64,000 bases of DNA. Origin: Pseudomonas sp. RSB 5.4 (GTDB lineage: Bacteria; Pseudomonadota; Gammaproteobacteria; Pseudomonadales; Pseudomonadaceae). Shown in pieces: positions 30,050 to 42,527 of the stretch (position 1 is the first letter of the stretch; the number at the start of each line of letters is the position of its first letter). Where the stretch lies: NCBI RefSeq assembly GCF_037126175.1, contig NZ_CP146986.1, positions 4,349,001-4,413,000 of the forward strand. Direction: 5' to 3'. Both the position numbers and the translations under genes were made by a program. The notes under the pieces were generated by a model, which was given only the letters and a program-made list of their open reading frames with translations, was not told the DNA's origin and did not search any database.

Positions 30050-30724
30050 CTACATCCAGCCACACTCCGCCATCGACAGCGGCTCGCCGTCGCCAACGAT
30101 GAAGTGATCGAGCACCCGCACATCAATCAGATCCAAAGCCTTCTGCAAGCGCTTGGTCAGTTGCCGATCCGCCTGGCTCGGATCGCTGTTCCCCGACGGG
30201 TGGTTGTGGCAGAGAATCACCGCCGCCGCGTTGTTGGCCAATGAGCGTTTCACCACTTCCCGGGGATGCACACTGGTGTTGTCGATCGAACCGCGAAACA
30301 GCGCCTCGAACGTCAGCACTTGATGCTTGGAGTCGAGAAACAGGCAGCCGAACACCTCGTGCGGCTCATGGCGCAGCATGGATTTCAAGTAATCCCGCAC
30401 CGCCTGCGGATTCTCCAGCGCCGGTTTTTTACGCATGCGCTCGGCCAGATGTCGCCGCCCCATTTCCAGCACCGCCTGCAACTGCGCGAATTTCGCAGGC
30501 CCCAATCCCAACTGCATGCTGAACGCCGCAAGATCGGCCTCCAGCAATGCGCGCAGGCTGCCGAATTGCGTCAACAGGTGTCGCGCTAGATCCACCGCGC
30601 TTTTTCCCGTGACCCCGGTACGAAGAAAAATCGCCAGTAATTCGGCATCGGAAAGGCTTCCCGCGCCCTGTTCAAGTAGCTTCTCCCGCGGCCGCTCCGC
30701 CGCTGGCCAATCGCGAATACTCAT
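30050..30724 (-). CDS. radC: RadC-family JAMM-domain protein
   Basis: 224 residues. N-terminal helix-hairpin-helix-like part ([20 protein letters not shown]) and a JAMM metalloprotease-like domain with [14 protein letters not shown] supplying the zinc ligands. Historically tied to DNA repair, a claim later questioned. Divergent from coaBC, the standard neighbour. Confidence 0.95.
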   Translation of the reverse strand: MSIRDWPAAERPREKLLEQGAGSLSDAELLAIFLRTGVTGKSAVDLARHLLTQFGSLRALLEADLAAFSMQLGLGPAKFAQLQAVLEMGRRHLAERMRKKPALENPQAVRDYLKSMLRHEPHEVFGCLFLDSKHQVLTFEALFRGSIDNTSVHPREVVKRSLANNAAAVILCHNHPSGNSDPSQADRQLTKRLQKALDLIDVRVLDHFIVGDGEPLSMAECGWM

Positions 30725-30859
30725 ACACCTTCCTTGTCTGTGGGCGCCGCTGTTCCGTAGCGGTCGCTGTGATATCGTAGCCCATCTTTTTTGCGGGCGA
30801 ATTCACCCTGGGGAGGGGGTTTCGCCACGTATGTCACCCACGAAATGAAAGGCAGACCT

Positions 30860-32068
30860 ATGCAGCGGCTGTATCGGAAACGCATCGTTCTGGGCGTCGG
30901 CGGCGGCATCGCGGCCTACAAGAGCGCCGATCTGGTTCGTCGCCTGATCGACCAGGGCGCCGAAGTGCGCGTGGTCATGACCCATGGCGGCGCCGAGTTC
31001 ATCACCCCGCTGACCATGCAGGCCCTGTCCGGGCACCCGGTTCACCTCGACTTGCTCGACCCGGCCGCCGAAGCGGCAATGGGCCACATCGAGCTGGCCA
31101 AGTGGGCCGATCTGGTGTTGATCGCCCCGGCCACCGCCGATCTGATTGCGCGTCTGGCCCAAGGCATCGCCAACGATTTGCTGACCACCCTGGTGCTGGC
31201 CACCGATGCCGTAGTGGCCGTCGCGCCAGCCATGAACCAGGCCATGTGGCGCGACCCGGCGACCCAGGCCAACCTGCAAATCCTTGAAAGCCGTGGCCTG
31301 AAGACCTTCGGCCCGGCCTCCGGCAGCCAGGCCTGCGGCGATGTCGGCATGGGCCGGATGATGGAAGCCACCGATCTGGCGCAGTGCGCGGCGGATTGTT
31401 TCCAGCGTCAGGCACTGACCGGCAAGCACGTGGTGATCACCGCCGGCCCGACTCAGGAAAACATCGACCCGGTGCGCTACATCACCAACCACAGCTCCGG
31501 GAAAATGGGCTTCGCTCTGGCCGAAGCCGCGGTGGAAGCCGGCGCCCGCGTGACCCTTATCAGCGGCCCGGTGCACCTGCCGACGCCGGATCGCGTCACG
31601 CGCATCGACGTGGTCAGTGCTCGCGACATGCTTGCAGCGTGCGAATCGGCCATCCCGTGTGATGTGTTCATCGCCTCGGCAGCGGTGGCGGACTACCGTC
31701 CGGAAGTCGTTGCCCCGCAAAAACTCAAGAAAGACCCTACAAGCGGCGACGGCTTCGTCCTGCAAATGGTGCGTAACCCGGACATCCTGGCCACCATCGC
31801 GACCCGTCCCGACCGTCCGTTCAGTGTCGGCTTTGCCGCCGAGACCGAACACCTGCTCGACTACGCTGCACGCAAGCTGAAAGACAAGAATCTCGATTTG
31901 ATCGTCGCCAACGACGTGGCCAACCCGAGCATCGGTTTCAACAGCGAAGAAAACGCCTGCAGCGTGATCGACCGTGAGCTTCATGCCACTGTTTTCGCCC
32001 AGACCAGCAAGAGCAGGATCGCTCGCCAACTGGTCACTTTTATCGCCGAACGTCTGAACCAGGTTTAA
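30860..32068 (+). CDS. coaBC: Bifunctional CoaBC (phosphopantothenoylcysteine decarboxylase / phosphopantothenate-cysteine ligase)
   Basis: 402 residues. N-terminal FMN flavoprotein CoaC ([18 protein letters not shown], then APAMNQAMW and [14 protein letters not shown] with the catalytic Cys) and C-terminal CoaB ([24 protein letters not shown]). Two successive steps of coenzyme A synthesis in the cytoplasm. Start at 30860 has AAAGG upstream; an earlier in-frame ATG at 30845 is less well placed. dut begins 5 nt after its stop. Confidence 0.96.
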   Translation: MQRLYRKRIVLGVGGGIAAYKSADLVRRLIDQGAEVRVVMTHGGAEFITPLTMQALSGHPVHLDLLDPAAEAAMGHIELAKWADLVLIAPATADLIARLAQGIANDLLTTLVLATDAVVAVAPAMNQAMWRDPATQANLQILESRGLKTFGPASGSQACGDVGMGRMMEATDLAQCAADCFQRQALTGKHVVITAGPTQENIDPVRYITNHSSGKMGFALAEAAVEAGARVTLISGPVHLPTPDRVTRIDVVSARDMLAACESAIPCDVFIASAAVADYRPEVVAPQKLKKDPTSGDGFVLQMVRNPDILATIATRPDRPFSVGFAAETEHLLDYAARKLKDKNLDLIVANDVANPSIGFNSEENACSVIDRELHATVFAQTSKSRIARQLVTFIAERLNQV

Positions 32069-32073
32069 TTTAC

Positions 32074-32529
32074 ATGCACGCTTTGCAAGCCAAGATCCTC
32101 GACCCACGCATCGGTACCGAATTCCCGCTGCCGCAATACGCCACCCCGGGCTCCGCCGGTCTCGACCTGCGCGCCATGCTGGAACAGGACATCGTGATCA
32201 AGCCGGGTGAAACCGTGCTGATCCCTACCGGTCTGTCGGTCTACATCGGCGACCCGAACCTCGCCGCGCTGATCCTGCCGCGCTCGGGCATGGGCCATAA
32301 GCACGGCATCGTGCTGGGCAACCTCGTCGGCCTGATCGACTCGGATTATCAAGGCCCATTGATGGTGTCCTGCTGGAACCGTGGCCAGTCCGACTTCACC
32401 ATGACTGTCGGCGAACGTCTGGCGCAACTGGTGCTGGTACCGGTGGTGCAGGCGCACTTTGAAATGGTTGAAGAGTTCGTCGAGACCGAACGCGGCGCGG
32501 GCGGTTTCGGCCATACCGGCACGAAATAA
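32074..32529 (+). CDS. dut: dUTP pyrophosphatase
   Basis: 151 residues, trimeric dUTPase with its five motifs: [43 protein letters not shown] and the C-terminal [10 protein letters not shown]. Produces dUMP and lowers dUTP. Five nt behind coaBC, so translation is likely coupled. Confidence 0.97.
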   Translation: MHALQAKILDPRIGTEFPLPQYATPGSAGLDLRAMLEQDIVIKPGETVLIPTGLSVYIGDPNLAALILPRSGMGHKHGIVLGNLVGLIDSDYQGPLMVSCWNRGQSDFTMTVGERLAQLVLVPVVQAHFEMVEEFVETERGAGGFGHTGTK

Positions 32530-32831
32530 CCGGATGTCTCCCTGTAGGAGCTGCCGAAGGCTGCGATCTTTTGACTTTGTTTTTCAAGAGCAAGATCAAA
32601 AGATCGCAGCCTGCGGCAGCTCCTACAGGGGGAATTTGTGCAGATTCACACGGAAGGTTTAGCGCCGAAAATCAAGGTTTTGCCGGCCGCAAGCCACGCC
32701 AGCCAAGGCGTCATGGCCCTTTCACACCACGAACTCTCTGTGGAAAACGCCGTCATACCCTTCAGTTTGAGCCTACCGCCGAGTGAATCGTCGGTGTGTC
32801 CCGCCACTTTCGAGATGGAGCATTTGTGCAG
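32530..32831. other. 302-bp gap between dut and algC
   Basis: First 100 bp are a family-B REP pair. The remaining ~200 bp are unique and presumably contain the algC promoter. No convincing sigma or AlgR-type site was recognised by eye. Confidence 0.6.
32543..32627. repeat. REP-type pair, family B, reversed arrangement
   Basis: TGTAGGAGCTGCCGAAGGCTGCGATCTTTT is followed 25 nt later by its inverted partner ending CAGCTCCTACA, i.e. units face opposite to those at 13577 and 23717. One arm has CCGAAGG, the other CTGCGGC, so the arms come from different subtypes. Confidence 0.88.
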
Positions 32832-34229
32832 ATGAGCACCCCCGCCAAGATCGCCCCGAAGCTTCCCGACAGCATCTTCCGCGCCTATGACATTCGCGGC
32901 ACCGTGCCGGAATTCCTCAATGCCGAAACCGCTTACTGGATCGGCCGCGCCATCGGCTCGCAGAGCCTGGCCCAAGGTGAACCGAATGTTTCCGTCGGCC
33001 GTGACGGTCGCCTGTCCGGCCCGGAGCTGGTTGCCGAGCTGATCCGTGGTATCGCCGAAAGCGGCTGCCATGTCAGCGATGTCGGCCTGGTCCCGACCCC
33101 GGCGCTGTACTACGCGGCCAACGTGCTCGCGGGTAAATCCGGGGTGATGCTCACCGGCAGCCACAACCCGTCGAACTACAACGGCTTCAAGATCGTGATC
33201 GCCGGCGACACCCTCGCCAACGAGCAGATCCAGGTGCTGCACGAGCGCATCAAGACCAACGATCTGAGCAGCGGCCAGGGCAGCGTGACCCAGGTCGAAA
33301 TCCTTGACCGCTACACCACCGAAATCGTCCGGGACGTCAAACTGGCCCGACGCATGAAGGTTGTGGTCGACTGCGGCAACGGCGCGGCCGGGGTGATTGC
33401 CCCGCAACTGATCGAAGCGCTGAACTGCGAAGTCATCCCGCTGTTCTGCGAAGTCGACGGCAACTTCCCCAACCACCACCCGGATCCGGGCAAGCCCGAG
33501 AACCTCGTCGACCTGATCGCCAAGGTCAAGGAAACCAACGCCGACCTCGGCCTGGCCTTCGACGGTGACGGCGACCGCGTCGGCGTGGTGACCAATACCG
33601 GCAGCATCGTCTACCCGGACCGCCTGCTGATGCTGTTCGCCCGCGACGTGGTGGCACGCAACCCGGATGCGGAAATCATCTTCGACGTCAAATGCACCCG
33701 CCGCCTGGTGCCGCTGATCAAGGAATACGGCGGTCGCCCGCTAATGTGGAAGACCGGTCACTCGTTGATCAAAAAGAAAATGAAACAATCCGGTGCTCTA
33801 TTGGCCGGTGAGATGAGCGGCCACATCTTCTTCAAGGAGCGCTGGTTCGGTTTCGACGACGGCATCTACAGCGCCGCACGGCTGCTGGAGATCCTCAGCA
33901 AGGAAAAATCCACCGCGGAAGAACTGTTTGCGACCTTCCCGAACGATATTTCTACGCCGGAAATCAATATCCATGTGACCGAGGAGAGCAAATTCAGCAT
34001 CATTGATGCACTGCACGACGCACAATGGGGCCCAGGCGCTGACCTGACCACCATCGACGGCGTGCGGGTCGATTACGCCAAAGGCTGGGGCCTGGTGCGC
34101 GCCTCCAACACCACACCGGTGCTGGTGCTGCGCTTCGAGGCCGATGACGAGGCTGAATTGCAGCGCATCAAGGATGTGTTCCACGCCCAATTGAAACGCG
34201 TTGCACCTGATCTCCAACTACCGTTCTGA
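32832..34229 (+). CDS. algC: Phosphomannomutase/phosphoglucomutase AlgC
   Basis: 465 residues, close to the 463 of P. aeruginosa AlgC. The phosphoserine is S110 in TGSHNPSNYNG; the Mg-binding loop is DGDGDR; the sugar loop is GEMSGHIFF and the phosphate loop RASNTTP. Interconverts mannose- and glucose-1/6-phosphates for LPS, alginate and related polysaccharides. Start MSTPAKIAP at 32832 rather than the upstream in-frame start at 32796. Confidence 0.96.
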   Translation: MSTPAKIAPKLPDSIFRAYDIRGTVPEFLNAETAYWIGRAIGSQSLAQGEPNVSVGRDGRLSGPELVAELIRGIAESGCHVSDVGLVPTPALYYAANVLAGKSGVMLTGSHNPSNYNGFKIVIAGDTLANEQIQVLHERIKTNDLSSGQGSVTQVEILDRYTTEIVRDVKLARRMKVVVDCGNGAAGVIAPQLIEALNCEVIPLFCEVDGNFPNHHPDPGKPENLVDLIAKVKETNADLGLAFDGDGDRVGVVTNTGSIVYPDRLLMLFARDVVARNPDAEIIFDVKCTRRLVPLIKEYGGRPLMWKTGHSLIKKKMKQSGALLAGEMSGHIFFKERWFGFDDGIYSAARLLEILSKEKSTAEELFATFPNDISTPEINIHVTEESKFSIIDALHDAQWGPGADLTTIDGVRVDYAKGWGLVRASNTTPVLVLRFEADDEAELQRIKDVFHAQLKRVAPDLQLPF

Positions 34230-34246
34230 TTCACCCGGAGCCCTGA

Positions 34247-35152
<906 letters not shown>

Positions 35153-35165
35153 GACGTCGCGCAAA

Positions 35166-35207
35166 CAAAAAGACCCCGCTCAGCCTGGCTGAGCGGGGCC
35201 TTTTTTT
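35166..35207 (+). terminator. Rho-independent terminator of algC-argB
   Basis: AAAAAGACCCCGCTCAG, loop CCTGG, CTGAGCGGGGCC followed by T7: strong GC stem plus U tract, 14 nt past the argB stop. Confidence 0.95.
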
Positions 35208-35228
35208 GCCTGCGGCCTTCCATCTATT

Positions 35229-35321
35229 GTGGCGAGGGAGCTTGCTCCCGCTTGAGTGCGCAGCGCTCACAAGCTTTTCGGGTCTGCTACGCAGCCCAGC
35301 GGGAGCAAGCTCCCTCGCCAC
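35229..35321. repeat. REP-type inverted repeat, family D (GTGGCGAGGGAGCTTGCTCCCGC)
   Basis: Opposed units at both ends of a 93-bp element, each itself palindromic (GGGAGCTTGCTCCC), between the convergent argB and pyrE genes. Only copy of this family here. Confidence 0.88.
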
Positions 35322-35339
35322 AAAAGCTCATTCCACAGT

Positions 35340-35984
35340 TCAGACGCCGAACTGGGCCCGATACGCTTCCACGGCTGGCAGATGCTGCTTGAGCTGCGGG
35401 TCGTCGGCGAGGAATTCCAGCACCTGGTTCAGCGAAACGATGCTGATCACCGGAATACCGAAGTCACGCTCGACTTCCTGGATTGCCGACAATTCACCGT
35501 TGCCACGCTCCTGACGGTTCAGGGCGATCAGCACGCCAGCGGCCTTGGCGCCGTCCTGGGACGCGATGATCTGCATCACTTCGCGGATCGCGGTGCCAGC
35601 AGTGATCACGTCGTCGATGATCAGCACTTCACCGGTCAGCGGCGCGCCGACCAGGCTGCCGCCTTCGCCGTGAGCCTTGGCTTCCTTGCGGTTGAAGCAC
35701 CAAGGCAGGTCACGGTTGTGGTGTTCGGCCAACGCGACGGCGGTGGTGGCTGCCAACGGGATGCCTTTGTAGGCCGGGCCAAACAATACGTCGAAAGGAA
35801 TGCCGCTTTCGGCGATGGCTGCCGCGTAGAAACGCCCCAGCTGCGCCAGGGCCGAACCCGAGTTGAACAGGCCGGCATTGAAGAAGTAGGGACTGGTGCG
35901 CCCGGACTTCAGGGTGAACTCACCGAAGCGCAAAACGCCGCGATCGATGGCAAAACGAATGAAATCGCGCTGATACGCTTGCAT
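35340..35984 (-). CDS. pyrE: Orotate phosphoribosyltransferase
   Basis: 214 residues. PRPP loop [16 protein letters not shown] and the [17 protein letters not shown]-terminus are diagnostic. Forms OMP in pyrimidine synthesis. Start at 35984 (MQAYQRDF) with GGGG about 8 nt upstream is preferred over 36005. Divergent from crc, the usual pairing in Pseudomonas. Confidence 0.97.
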   Translation of the reverse strand: MQAYQRDFIRFAIDRGVLRFGEFTLKSGRTSPYFFNAGLFNSGSALAQLGRFYAAAIAESGIPFDVLFGPAYKGIPLAATTAVALAEHHNRDLPWCFNRKEAKAHGEGGSLVGAPLTGEVLIIDDVITAGTAIREVMQIIASQDGAKAAGVLIALNRQERGNGELSAIQEVERDFGIPVISIVSLNQVLEFLADDPQLKQHLPAVEAYRAQFGV

Positions 35985-36066
35985 GAAAAAAACCCCAAAT
36001 ACCACGGATTTAGCTAATTAGCTTGACGCCGTGTATCATACACGCACGCGATTTTTGGGGCCATTT
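35985..36066. promoter_or_regulatory. pyrE/crc divergent control region with two palindromes
   Basis: 82 bp. Contains AGCTAATTAGCT (36012-36023) and CGTGTAT-C-ATACACG (36030-36044), perfect palindromes 6 nt apart. They may be an operator or promoter elements for crc and/or pyrE. Confidence 0.55.
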
Positions 36067-36846
36067 ATGCGGATCATCAGTGTGAACGTCAATGGTATTC
36101 AGGCTGCAGTCGAGCGTGGTTTGCTCAGTTGGCTGCAGGCACAGAATGCCGACGTCATCTGCCTGCAGGACACCCGTGCCTCCGCCTTTGAACTGGATGA
36201 CCCAGCCTTCCAACTGGATGGCTACTTCCTTTATGCCTGCGATGCTGAAGTCCCTGCCCAAGGCGGCGTGGCTTTGTATTCGCGGTTGCAACCGAAGGCT
36301 GTCATCAGCGGTCTCGGTTTCGAGACGGCCGACCGCTACGGGCGCTACCTGCAAGCAGATTTCGACAAAGTCAGTATTGCCACCTTGCTGCTTCCTTCGG
36401 GGATGAACGGCGATGAGGATTTGAACCAGAAGTTCAAGCTCATGGACGACTTCGGCAAGTACCTGGACAAGCAGCGGCGTAAACGTCGCGAGTACATTTA
36501 TTGTGGCTCGCTGTACGTTGCGCAGCAGAAGCTCGACATCAAGAACTGGCGCGACAGCCAGCAATCCCCGGGCTTCCTGGCGCCAGAACGCGCCTGGATG
36601 GACGAGATTGTCGGCAACATGGGCTATGTCGATGCCCTGCGCGAAGTCAGCCGCGAAGGCGACCAGTACAGCTGGTGGCCGGACAACGAACAGGCCGAGA
36701 TGCTGAATCTGGGCTGGCGCTTCGACTACCAGCTGCTGACCCCGGGCCTGCGCCGCTTCGTACGCAGCGCACGCCTGCCGCGCCAGCCACGGTTCTCGCA
36801 GCACGCGCCGCTGATCGTCGACTACGACTGGACGCTGACCATCTAA
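36067..36846 (+). CDS. crc: Catabolite repression control protein Crc
   Basis: 259 residues, exonuclease/endonuclease/phosphatase fold (MRIISVNVNGIQAAVERGL, VICLQDTRASAFELDD, ending PLIVDYDWTLTI) but without nuclease activity. Acts with Hfq at A-rich motifs to block translation of catabolic mRNAs such as amino-acid and polyamine genes. Start at 36067 gives the family N-terminus; the in-frame start at 36031 lies within the palindromic control region. Confidence 0.97.
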   Translation: MRIISVNVNGIQAAVERGLLSWLQAQNADVICLQDTRASAFELDDPAFQLDGYFLYACDAEVPAQGGVALYSRLQPKAVISGLGFETADRYGRYLQADFDKVSIATLLLPSGMNGDEDLNQKFKLMDDFGKYLDKQRRKRREYIYCGSLYVAQQKLDIKNWRDSQQSPGFLAPERAWMDEIVGNMGYVDALREVSREGDQYSWWPDNEQAEMLNLGWRFDYQLLTPGLRRFVRSARLPRQPRFSQHAPLIVDYDWTLTI

Positions 36847-36864
36847 GCGTCGATCCGTGAATGC

Positions 36865-36894
36865 AAAAAAGCCGACATTGCTGTCGGCTTTTTT
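36865..36894 (+). terminator. Rho-independent terminator of crc
   Basis: A6 + GCCGACA, loop TTGC, TGTCGGC + T6, 18 nt after the crc stop. Confidence 0.95.
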
Positions 36895-36915
36895 GTGGGT
36901 AACTGCTTTTCAAAT

Positions 36916-37002
36916 GTGGGAGCGGGCTTGCTCGCGAAGGCGTCGTGTCAGCCACCTACTCGTTGACGGATACACCGTCTTCGCGAGCAAGCCCGCTCCC
37001 AC
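36916..37002. repeat. REP-type inverted repeat, family A
   Basis: Opposed family-A units between the convergent crc and DUF4870 genes; about 20 nt past the crc terminator. Confidence 0.9.
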
Positions 37003-37023
37003 AAGGGAAATCGTCGCTGGTTA

Positions 37024-37392
37024 TTATTTGATCAGTCGCCAGGTGAATGGATAACGGTAGGGAAAGCCTTCGTTCGCCTTCACCCCGGCAATGATCGTCA
37101 GCACCAACGCGCCAATAGCCAGCAGCCCCAGCAAGAAGAAGCCAATGATCAGCACCATCAGCAGCAGACAGATCGCGGCAGCAATCGCCACGGTGATCTG
37201 AAAATTCAGCGCTTCCTTGCCCTGGGCATCGATGAACGGATCGGTTTCGCGCTTCATCTGCCACAGGATCAGCGGCCCGATCAGGTTGCCGAACGGAATC
37301 CAGATCCCCAGCAAGGCGGACAAGTGACAAAACATCGCCCATTGGCGAACCTCCTGGCTCGGCTTGGGCAGCAACTCTTGCTCATCACTCAT
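37024..37392 (-). CDS. DUF4870 small membrane protein
   Basis: 122 residues, with AMFCHLSALLGIWIPFGNLIG and FIDAQGKEALNFQIT, the DUF4870 consensus (Tic20-like), and three hydrophobic helices. Unknown function. AAGGAGG 5 nt before ATG gives an ideal start. 29 nt downstream of rph, so probably co-transcribed. Confidence 0.9.
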   Translation of the reverse strand: MSDEQELLPKPSQEVRQWAMFCHLSALLGIWIPFGNLIGPLILWQMKRETDPFIDAQGKEALNFQITVAIAAAICLLLMVLIIGFFLLGLLAIGALVLTIIAGVKANEGFPYRYPFTWRLIK

Positions 37393-37421
37393 CGCGTCCT
37401 CCTTGCGGGTTACGAACCTGC

Positions 37422-38144
37422 TCAGTCGGCCAGTGCGGCCTTTTGCAGTTCGAAGATTTCGTTCATGCCTTTCTTGGCCAGTTCCAGCATGGCGTTCAGC
37501 TCTTCAGGCTGGAACGGCGCGCCTTCGGCGGTGCCCTGGACTTCGATGAAGCCACCAGTGCTGGTCATCACCACGTTGAGGTCGGTCTCGGCGGCGGAAT
37601 CTTCAAGATAGTCCAGATCCAGCACCGGCTCGCCCTGATACATACCGACCGACACGGCGCCGATCATTTGCTTGAGCGGGTCGCCGCCTTTCAGGCCGCC
37701 GCGCTTCTTGATCACTTTCAACGCATCGACCAGTGCCACCATCGCGCCGGTGATGGACGCGGTGCGGGTGCCGCCGTCAGCCTGGATCACGTCGCAGTCG
37801 ACGTACAGGGTGACGTCGCCCAACTTGGACATGTCCAGCGCAGCGCGCAGGGAACGACCGATCAGACGCTGGATTTCCAGAGTGCGGCCGCCCTGCTTGC
37901 CACGGCTCGCTTCACGCTGATTACGCTCGCCAGTGGCGCGCGGCAGCATGCCGTACTCGGCGGTCAACCAGCCCTGGCCTTGCCCTTTGAGGAAGCGCGG
38001 CACGCCGTTTTCGACGCTGACGGTGCAGATGACCTTGGTATCACCGAATTCGACCAGTACGGATCCCTCGGCGTGTTTGGTGTAGTTGCGGGTAATGCGG
38101 ATCGAGCGAAGCTGATCGGCAGCGCGACCACTTGGACGTTTCAT
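37422..38144 (-). CDS. rph: Ribonuclease PH
   Basis: 240 residues, [22 protein letters not shown] start, [20 protein letters not shown] and [18 protein letters not shown], the phosphorolytic active site. Trims tRNA 3' ends using phosphate. The start at 38144 matches the family; upstream in-frame codons are not conserved. Confidence 0.97.
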   Translation of the reverse strand: MKRPSGRAADQLRSIRITRNYTKHAEGSVLVEFGDTKVICTVSVENGVPRFLKGQGQGWLTAEYGMLPRATGERNQREASRGKQGGRTLEIQRLIGRSLRAALDMSKLGDVTLYVDCDVIQADGGTRTASITGAMVALVDALKVIKKRGGLKGGDPLKQMIGAVSVGMYQGEPVLDLDYLEDSAAETDLNVVMTSTGGFIEVQGTAEGAPFQPEELNAMLELAKKGMNEIFELQKAALAD

Positions 38145-38414
38145 AGGGAATACCTGTACTGGGGACGGAAAACTGCCGAGCATTATAGAGCGCTGCACCG
38201 CGCCTGGGCACGGGTTAAAAATTCCGACCGTCGACCCAGAGGCCTGAAACGCGCATAACCGACGGCCTGCAGCCCTTTGTCACACCGTGTGTTTGGGCGC
38301 ATCCGCCGCACTGCGCTACAATCCTGCGCCTTTGCTGCCAGTCGGCTTAAATTCATTGATATCGAGCCTGCGGAACATCCCTTCTGCGCCGATCTGCATT
38401 GCGAGGTCACCGCC

Positions 38415-39909
<1,495 letters not shown>

Positions 39910-39926
39910 TCAGCACTTCCCAAAAC

Positions 39927-39959
39927 CGCTGCAAGCGCTTTACATTGGCGCTTGCAGCG
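39927..39959 (+). terminator. Strong hairpin 3' of gmk
   Basis: CGCTGCAAGCGC, 9-nt loop, GCGCTTGCAGCG: a perfect 12-bp stem 18 nt past the gmk stop, without a T run. Probably an RNA-stabilising or processing hairpin ahead of the true terminator at 39977. Confidence 0.55.
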
Positions 39960-39976
39960 CGTTGAAGGGTCTGGTC

Positions 39977-40013
39977 AAAAAATCAGCGCTTCCCTAATCG
40001 CTGGTGATTTTTT
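39977..40013 (+). terminator. Rho-independent terminator between gmk and rpoZ
   Basis: AAAAAATCA-GCG ... CGC-TGATTTTTT with a TGG bulge gives a stem ending in six U on the plus strand. It separates yicC-gmk from rpoZ-spoT. Confidence 0.8.
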
Positions 40014-40076
40014 AAACTGCTCAGTCCGCTCGCCCAACCGGGCAGCGCGCATATTGCATTCGCTCCGAGGAATACC

Positions 40077-40340
40077 ATGGCCCGCGTAACCGTTGAAGAC
40101 TGCCTAGAACACGTGGAAAACCGCTTTGAGCTGGTCATGCTCTCTACCAAGCGTGCCCGTCAACTGGCCACCGGCGGCAAAGAGCCACTGGTCCAGTGGG
40201 AAAACGACAAACCGACCGTTGTCGCCCTGCGTGAAATCGCAGAAGGCCTGATGAGCTACGAGTTCATCGCCGAGCAGGAAATCGTCCACGAAGACCCGGT
40301 CTTCGCTGCGTTCGAGGACGAGTCCAACGAGGCCGTCTAA
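40077..40340 (+). CDS. rpoZ: RNA polymerase omega subunit
   Basis: 87 residues, [20 protein letters not shown], universal omega opening; binds beta' and forms part of the ppGpp site. GAGG precedes the ATG. First gene of rpoZ-spoT, 57 nt before spoT. Confidence 0.98.
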   Translation: MARVTVEDCLEHVENRFELVMLSTKRARQLATGGKEPLVQWENDKPTVVALREIAEGLMSYEFIAEQEIVHEDPVFAAFEDESNEAV

Positions 40341-40397
40341 GCCTATGCCTGGTCGACGTAGCACGGCGCGGGAACACAGCCTACGGCAGGAGTCATC

Positions 40398-42503
40398 ATG
40401 CCGAGCATAGACGCCCTCGCCGATCGCTTATCGACCTACCTCGGCAACGACCAGGTCAACCTGGTCCGCCGAGCGTATTTCTACGCCGAACAAGCCCATG
40501 ACGGTCAGCGCCGTCGCAGCGGCGAGGCGTACGTCACCCATCCTCTGGCGGTGGCGAATATTCTTGCCGACATGCACATGGACCATCAGAGCCTGATGGC
40601 CGCGATGCTGCATGACGTGATCGAAGACACCGGTATCGCCAAAGAGGCGCTGCAAGCGCAGTTCGGTGAAACCGTGGCCGAACTGGTCGACGGGGTCAGC
40701 AAACTGACCCAGATGAACTTCGAGACCAAGGCCGAGGCCCAGGCCGAAAACTTCCAGAAAATGGCCATGGCCATGGCCCGCGACATTCGCGTGATCCTGG
40801 TCAAACTCGCCGACCGCCTGCACAACATGCGCACGCTGGAAGTGCTGTCCGGGGAAAAACGCCGCCGGATCGCCAAGGAAACCCTCGAAATCTACGCGCC
40901 CATCGCCAACCGGCTGGGCATGCACGCGATTCGTATCGAATTCGAAGACCTCGGCTTCAAGGCGATGCACCCGATGCGTTCCGCGCGGATCTACCAGGCG
41001 GTCAAGCGCGCCCGGGGCAACCGCAAGGAAATCGTCAACAAGATCGAAGAGTCCCTCGGCCACTGCCTCGCGATCGACGGCATTCAGGGCGAAGTCAGCG
41101 GGCGCCAGAAACACCTCTACGGCATCTACAAGAAAATGCGCGGCAAGCGTCGAGCCTTCAACGAGATCATGGACGTCTATGCGTTCCGGATCATCGTCGA
41201 CAAGGTCGATACCTGCTACCGCGTGCTGGGTGCTGTGCATAATTTGTACAAACCGTTGCCGGGGCGCTTCAAGGATTACATCGCGATCCCCAAGGCCAAC
41301 GGCTATCAGTCGCTGCACACCACACTGTTCGGCATGCACGGCGTACCGATCGAGATCCAGATCCGTACCCGCGAAATGGAAGAGATGGCCAACAACGGCA
41401 TTGCCGCCCATTGGCTCTACAAATCCAGCGGTGACGAGCAGCCGAAAGGCACTCACGCCCGCGCCCGTCAGTGGGTCAAAGGCGTGCTGGAAATGCAGCA
41501 ACGTGCCGGCAACTCGCTGGAATTCATCGAGAGCGTGAAGATCGACCTGTTCCCGGACGAGGTCTACGTGTTCACGCCCAAAGGCCGGATCATGGAGCTG
41601 CCCAAAGGCTCCACGGCGGTCGACTTTGCCTACGCGGTGCACACCGACGTCGGCAACAGCTGCATCGCCTGCCGGATCAACCGCCGTCTCGCACCGCTGT
41701 CAGAACCGCTGCAAAGCGGCTCCACGGTCGAGATCGTCAGCGCACCCGGCGCGCGGCCGAACCCGGCGTGGCTCAACTTCGTGGTCACCGGCAAGGCACG
41801 CACGCACATCCGCCATGCGCTGAAACTGCAACGCCGCTCCGAGTCCATCAGCCTCGGCGAACGCCTGCTGAACAAGGTGCTCAACGGTTTCGACAGCTCG
41901 CTGGAGAAGATCCCGGCCGAGCGCGTCACGGCCATGCTTACCGAGTACCGCCTCGAACTGATCGAAGATTTGCTCGAAGACATCGGCCTCGGTAATCGCA
42001 TGGCCTATGTCGTGGCGCGCCGTCTGCTCGGCGAAGGTGAACAGTTGCCCAGTCCGGAAGGTCCGCTGGCGATTCGCGGCACCGAAGGTCTGGTGCTCAG
42101 TTACGCCAAGTGCTGCACGCCGATACCGGGCGACCCGATTGTCGGTCATCTGTCGGCGGGCAAAGGCATGGTCGTGCACCTGGACAACTGCCGCAACATC
42201 AGCGAAATCCGGCACAACCCGGAAAAATGCATCCAGCTCTCGTGGGCCAAGGATGTCACCGGCGAATTCAACGTCGAACTACGCGTCGAGCTGGAGCACC
42301 AGCGCGGCCTGATCGCCCTGCTGGCCAGCAGCGTCAACGCGGCCGACGGCAATATCGAGAAAATCAGCATGGACGAGCGCGATGGCCGCATCAGCGTCGT
42401 CCAGCTGGTGGTCAGCGTCCACGACCGTGTGCACCTGGCCCGCGTGATCAAGAAACTGCGCGCCCTGACCGGGGTCATCCGCATCACCCGCATGCGTGCC
42501 TAA
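40398..42503 (+). CDS. spoT: Bifunctional (p)ppGpp synthetase/hydrolase SpoT
   Basis: 701 residues. HD hydrolase domain (MLHDVIEDTG near 70-80), synthetase domain (KVDTCYRVLG, IAIPKANGYQSLHTT), TGS (around VYVFTPKGRIMELPKGST), a CC/zinc-finger part (YAKCCTPIPGDPIVG) and ACT at the C-terminus. Produces and degrades the stringent alarmone. Immediately upstream of ridA. Confidence 0.97.
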   Translation: MPSIDALADRLSTYLGNDQVNLVRRAYFYAEQAHDGQRRRSGEAYVTHPLAVANILADMHMDHQSLMAAMLHDVIEDTGIAKEALQAQFGETVAELVDGVSKLTQMNFETKAEAQAENFQKMAMAMARDIRVILVKLADRLHNMRTLEVLSGEKRRRIAKETLEIYAPIANRLGMHAIRIEFEDLGFKAMHPMRSARIYQAVKRARGNRKEIVNKIEESLGHCLAIDGIQGEVSGRQKHLYGIYKKMRGKRRAFNEIMDVYAFRIIVDKVDTCYRVLGAVHNLYKPLPGRFKDYIAIPKANGYQSLHTTLFGMHGVPIEIQIRTREMEEMANNGIAAHWLYKSSGDEQPKGTHARARQWVKGVLEMQQRAGNSLEFIESVKIDLFPDEVYVFTPKGRIMELPKGSTAVDFAYAVHTDVGNSCIACRINRRLAPLSEPLQSGSTVEIVSAPGARPNPAWLNFVVTGKARTHIRHALKLQRRSESISLGERLLNKVLNGFDSSLEKIPAERVTAMLTEYRLELIEDLLEDIGLGNRMAYVVARRLLGEGEQLPSPEGPLAIRGTEGLVLSYAKCCTPIPGDPIVGHLSAGKGMVVHLDNCRNISEIRHNPEKCIQLSWAKDVTGEFNVELRVELEHQRGLIALLASSVNAADGNIEKISMDERDGRISVVQLVVSVHDRVHLARVIKKLRALTGVIRITRMRA

Positions 42504-42527
42504 CTCACACCTAACAAGGAGTCATAC

